Assembly (NCBI RefSeq): GCF_030269925.1
Contig: NC_085110.1
Location: 7,440,001 to 7,504,000, forward strand
DNA from: Bombyx mori
Taxonomy: Eukaryota > Arthropoda > Insecta > Lepidoptera > Bombycidae
DNA length: 64,000 bases
Direction of reading: 5' to 3'
Shown here: in pieces, positions 60,420 to 64,000 of the stretch
How positions within the stretch are numbered: the first letter of the stretch is position 1
Layout of the letters: every line of letters starts with the position of its first letter
The notes under the pieces: generated by a model
The model's database searches: none
Seen by the model: the letters and a program-made list of their open reading frames with translations, nothing else
What the model was told of the DNA's origin: nothing
Position numbers and translations under genes: made by a program

Positions 60420-60735
60420 ACGAACGAATATGTTAGAGGAAGTCTGAAAATGGCACCTGTGACAGAGAAGCTGAGAAGTGGGCATTTGGGATGGTATGGA
60501 CATGTGATGAGACGAAATGAAAATGAGGTTGGTAAGAAAATGTTAACTATGAATGTGGAAGGATATAGAGGAAGAGGTAGACCTAAGAATAAATGGATGG
60601 ATTGCGTGAAAGACGATATGGGTAAGAGGGGAGTGAGCGAAGAAATGGTATATGATAGAAGAGTATGGAAGGAGAAAACATGTTGCGCCGACCCCAGGTG
60701 ACTGGGAGAAGGGTAGGATAATGATGATGATGATG
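60420..60735 (+). mobile_element. 5'-truncated RTE-clade LINE tail
   Basis: Flanked by the 17-bp duplication ATCGATGTACGGATTAT (60403-60419 and 60736-60752). The frame to about 60701 holds 'LGWYGHVMRRNENEVGKKML' and 'YRGRGRPKNKWMDCVKDDMG', the standard RTE ORF2 C-terminus, and the element ends in an ATGATGATG tract. The reading frame is intact over this part, suggesting a young insertion. Confidence 0.9.
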
Positions 60736-60899
60736 ATCGATGTACGGATTATTTCTATGCTATAGGAACAACACAGAACAATACCCTCTCATTTACTAAA
60801 ACGATATTTCATGCAGAATTTAAATAAGGATTATACTATAATATTTTTTCAAAACAATAGTCACAGGCGAAAAAATTCCTGGTATTTTCTACACGGTCA

Positions 60900-61345
60900 C
60901 ATTTTTTTTTTTTTTTTATTGCTTAGATGGTTGGACGAGCTCACAGCCCACCTGGTGTCAAGTGGTTACTGGAGCCCATAGACATCCACAACGTAAATGC
61001 GCCACCCACCTTGAGATACAAGTTCTAAAGTCTCAAGTAGTTACAACGGCTGCCCCACCCTTCAAACCGAAACGCATTACTGCTTCATGGCAGAAATAGG
61101 CAGGGTGGTGGTACCCACCCGCGCGGACTCACAAGAGGTCCTACCACCAGTAATTACGCAAATTATAATTTTCCGGGTTTGATTTTTATTACACGATGTT
61201 ATTCCTTCACCGTGGAAGTCAATCGTGAACATTTGTCGAGTACGTATTTCATTAGAAAAATTGGTACCCGCCTGCGGGATTCGAACACCGGTGCATCGCT
61301 TCAACACGAATGCACCGGACGTCTTATCCGTTAGGCCACGACACA
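60900..61345 (-). repeat. Bm1-type SINE, full length
   Basis: Poly(T) start (17 T) to the tRNA-like head, with 'GGTGTTCGAATCCCGC' on the minus strand; about 445 bp. Very close to the copy at 42079, so a recent insertion. Confidence 0.95.
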
Positions 61346-61698
61346 TTATGGTAGTATGTTAGATTTGTAACTAATTAAAAAAAAGTATTCTCGCTTCAGT
61401 GTTTATATTTTTTTTAGCGCTCCCCTCTTCTTTTTTCTACTCCCTTTGATGTGACTACTTAACAATGTATAAAATATATACACCCAATTATTGGAATGGA
61501 TAGATTAACGAACTCAGGACCGGAATCCATAGACATCACATGTGGTTATAAAATATTTAACTAAAGATAAACGACTCGGGAATGCATAGTGCACTGTTCA
61601 ACGAAAACGAGGAAACAAACATTTACAGCCACAAATATTCTCTATAGATATAAAGATAAATATTATTAATGATAATGAAATAGCTGTATAATACTTAC

Positions 61699-61926
61699 AA
61701 TGCAACAATCTGTGGGAAAAGTGGTGTGAATACTCTGTGAACCAGTGCAAACCAAATAGTTGCAAACATAATTCCTACAATAGCCCCCACCACTACTTGG
61801 GAAGTGGTGTGGTAATGCAAATAGACTCTTCCAATGCTGACAAGTCCAGCTAGGCATATACATCCACTCACAATTATAACTCTCCATAAGGCCGATATTA
61901 TGCTATTATTGTTTATGTGATGTAAT
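61699..61926 (-). CDS. Exon of a dolichyldiphosphatase (DOLPP1)-like gene
   Basis: Between acceptor TTTTCAG and donor ATT|GTAAGT, the frame starting at the second base reads 'LHHINNNSIISALWRVIIVS', then 'SIGRVYLHYHTTSQVVVGAI' and 'TIWFALVHRVFTPLFPQIVA'. The R-V-Y-x2-Y-H-x2-S-Q-V motif and 'LTPLFP'-like end are those of DOLPP1, a PAP2-superfamily ER membrane enzyme that converts dolichyl diphosphate to the monophosphate for N-glycosylation. The H is the PAP2 motif-3 histidine; where many phosphatases have Asp this family has Gln. Two hydrophobic segments are visible. I found neither the upstream exons (the 'GMPSSHSQ' motif) nor the last exon nearby, so the gene has long introns or this is an isolated duplicate. 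Confidence 0.7.
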
Positions 61927-61929
61927 CTG

Positions 61930-63297
61930 AAAAGAAATTTCTATTATAATTTCATTAAATTTTATTTGAGAAATGATTTTATCACCTGGAACAACATAAC
62001 TGGAAACCAAAAGTGGATGAACAATGGTCCGTAAAGTAAATTTTAGTTGAATTTTTTTTAAGAAGATAGTTTAATAATAATAATAATACGAAACCTACCA
62101 GTAGCGGCCAAATTGATAGCTTTCAAACTTTTGTAAAATGTACTTATTTAAATGTTATATGTATAATACCGTTATCAAACTATAAGACAATTTTACAATT
62201 TGCATATCATATTTTCAGCACTCTTTATTTCTTGTTACTTTCTCTCTTTTCCAAGAAAAATGAATTCATATCTACATTGAATAATGAAATCGATCACTTT
62301 TTTAATTACCAGTCCATTTGACACAGTGCGTCAGGTATACGAGAACCGACGGTACGTTCAAGTAAATGCAATCATACAAACAAACTGAGTACATCATCAA
62401 AAGGTAAATCTTCTGTGGTAGTCAGACGAATCTTAAAGCTCTCTCATCAGCTGAAACCAACCCTAAGCTCACTTCAGAATGCACGAAATATCTAAACAAT
62501 AAGCTGACCCTCAGTTGAGTATCTTGGCACGGTGGCTCGAAAGACAATGTAATATATCGCACACTTAGAATTATAGAGACCCATTTCGAAATTTAGGATT
62601 TCGACTTTAATTTAAAAAATGGACCTAGAACGACCCTTTTTAGCAACTCTTAATACTCAAATGACCAAAAGCAGCTTAAAAAGGGACAAACTTATCCATC
62701 GGTCTCTTTGACTCCATTCCCTTCCCTCTACCTCTTTTCGGTTTAAAAACTTCATTAGATTTTTTTTTTACGAAAAAACACATTTTTTTTGTTTGGGTCT
62801 CTTATAATTCTAAAGGTGCGATATGCCAAGTTACCCAAGATCGTCGACGGGACGCCTCTGAACGACCCTGAGCCGGTATAAAAGTTGCTTGGAAGCATAT
62901 TGAAGATCTAGACTTAGAATTTGAACTTCTGAGTGTCTTAAAAGGAGATTATTCTGGTAAAAGACACCACGAAAACTTCATGCGAAAGTCCTATTCAAAA
63001 TATATAATTACCAGCACACCTGAGATTCTCATAGTGCGGGTCGCAATACATTTTTAGACATACATATCAAAGAACAGAAGAGATTTGACAACTGCCTAAA
63101 TTGTATTAACGACATTTTCAAAATAAGCTTACTTTTGCAAAAATTCCAAACCACTTTCTTGAAAATAAATACCACATTTATAAATGAGTGACAATATTAT
63201 ATAAGAGCATTAAACTATTTAATTATATAGCTATAATAGAATAGTTTTAGTTCTCGTGATTTGTGTTTATGATAATGTATATTCTCATAGTGATATA
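61930..63297. other. AT-rich stretch, probably intron of the DOLPP1-like gene
   Basis: No exon or named repeat recognised. Confidence 0.4.
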
Positions 63298-64000
63298 CCT
63301 AGTCAGGTCATAAGTATTGTCACACAGTAAAAACTTTTCTTTTAGAATGCTGGCCACAAAAAAGTTTATTGAATTCGAATTTCGAGTTGTTCATGAAAAT
63401 AAAAATAGTATACATTTAGAATTTTACTCATTTTTAAATATGGAGTGGACGCTTAAAGAAGACCGTGTTGCAGTTATTGCGTTGCATCGTTGCGGTTACG
63501 CGCCAATTCAAATTTTTAACATACTGTAAAATTTGAATACAACCAAAAGATTCGTTTATCGTACCATCAAACGATTACAGCAACAACAACAATTAAGACT
63601 CTAGTGTAGATGACAGGTCAAGAAGTGGTCGCCCTCGGTCTGTTAGGACTCCAGCAGTGTTAAAAGCTGTGAAGGCGCGAATTCAAAGAAATCCCAAACG
63701 TAAGCAGAAACTGTTGGCCCTTCAGATGGAGTTAAGCAGAACCACGGTGAAAAGGGTGTTAAATGAAGACTTAGGGCTTCGGGCATATCGAAGAAAAACA
63801 GGACATCGTTTGAATGCTCGTCTAATGGACCTGAGACTGAAGAGATGCCGCGCTTTGTTGAAGCGGTACGCGGGAAAAAATTTAGGGAAATTCTTTTTTC
63901 GGATGAAAAAATTTTTACCGTAGAAGAGAGCTACAACAAACAAAATGATAAGGTGTACGCACACAGTAGTGAAGAAGCGAGCAACCGTATTCCGCGTGTC
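63298..64000 (+). mobile_element. DD37D mariner, second copy, cut by window edge
   Basis: Left end CCTAGTCAGGTCATAAGTAT preceded by TA. The transposase start '[20 protein letters not shown]' is intact at codon 3, unlike the 37192 copy, but a stop follows 'IFNIL' and an insertion of CAACAACAACAA-type sequence near 63577 breaks the frame. Later parts ('[20 protein letters not shown]') match the other copy almost base for base. The catalytic half lies beyond the edge. Confidence 0.9.

Overview
This is eukaryotic, AT-rich, intron-rich DNA that looks like a silkworm (Bombyx, Lepidoptera) chromosome. The main clue is about fifteen copies, whole or decayed, of the Bombyx Bm1-type SINE, with its tRNA-like head and an end reading 'CATCTAAGCAATAAAAAA'. 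DD37D mariner-type transposons, R1-clade and RTE-clade LINE tails, and insect-like conserved genes fit this. No bacterial-type operons, CRISPR arrays or clear tRNA/rRNA genes were seen.

Layout. (1) 1-10 kb: gene-poor. It holds repeats and one first coding exon on the minus strand (7801-7624) that resembles the N-terminus of a PRKX/Pka-C3-type protein kinase; the rest of that gene would lie off the left edge. (2) 10.2-32.7 kb: one large minus-strand gene that I could assemble as 25 coding exons. All introns are GT-AG and the frame is continuous, giving 2,262 codons plus stop. The C-terminal third resembles the WD40 region of TFIIIC subunit GTF3C2 (TFIIIC110). The N-terminal two thirds hold long acidic or basic low-complexity exons and an alternating array of C2HC and C2H2 zinc fingers built from duplicated exons. 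(3) 35.9-44.3 kb: Qtrt1 (queuine tRNA-ribosyltransferase catalytic subunit), plus strand, 6 exons, 397 aa. (4) 44.4-46.2 kb: Ccdc25, minus strand, 4 exons, 207 aa, tail-to-tail with Qtrt1. (5) 49.1-51.2 kb: Dr1 (NC2-beta), plus strand, 3 exons, 184 aa. (6) 51.3-64 kb: mostly repeats, with a broken THAP-domain gene, one exon of a dolichyldiphosphatase-like gene (minus) and a second mariner running off the right edge.

The mobile DNA is unusually legible. Intron 3 of Qtrt1 holds a three-level nest: a mariner of about 1.3 kb is split by a pogo-like element at a TA site, and that element is split by an R1-clade LINE tail with a 16-bp target duplication. Other dated insertions include three short MITEs with TA or 8-bp duplications, an RTE tail with a 17-bp duplication, and two likely solo LTRs. 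A repeat of about 410 bp that begins with an E2F-like TTTTTGGCGGGAA motif lies directly upstream of Qtrt1 (one copy) and Dr1 (two tandem copies).

The most interesting item is the GTF3C2-like gene with its modular zinc-finger array. Together with Dr1 (repressor of Pol II, activator of Pol III) and Qtrt1 (tRNA anticodon modification), the window happens to cluster genes touching tRNA transcription and maturation. That clustering may be chance. Gene calls rest on reading translations and splice sites by eye; no database search was run.
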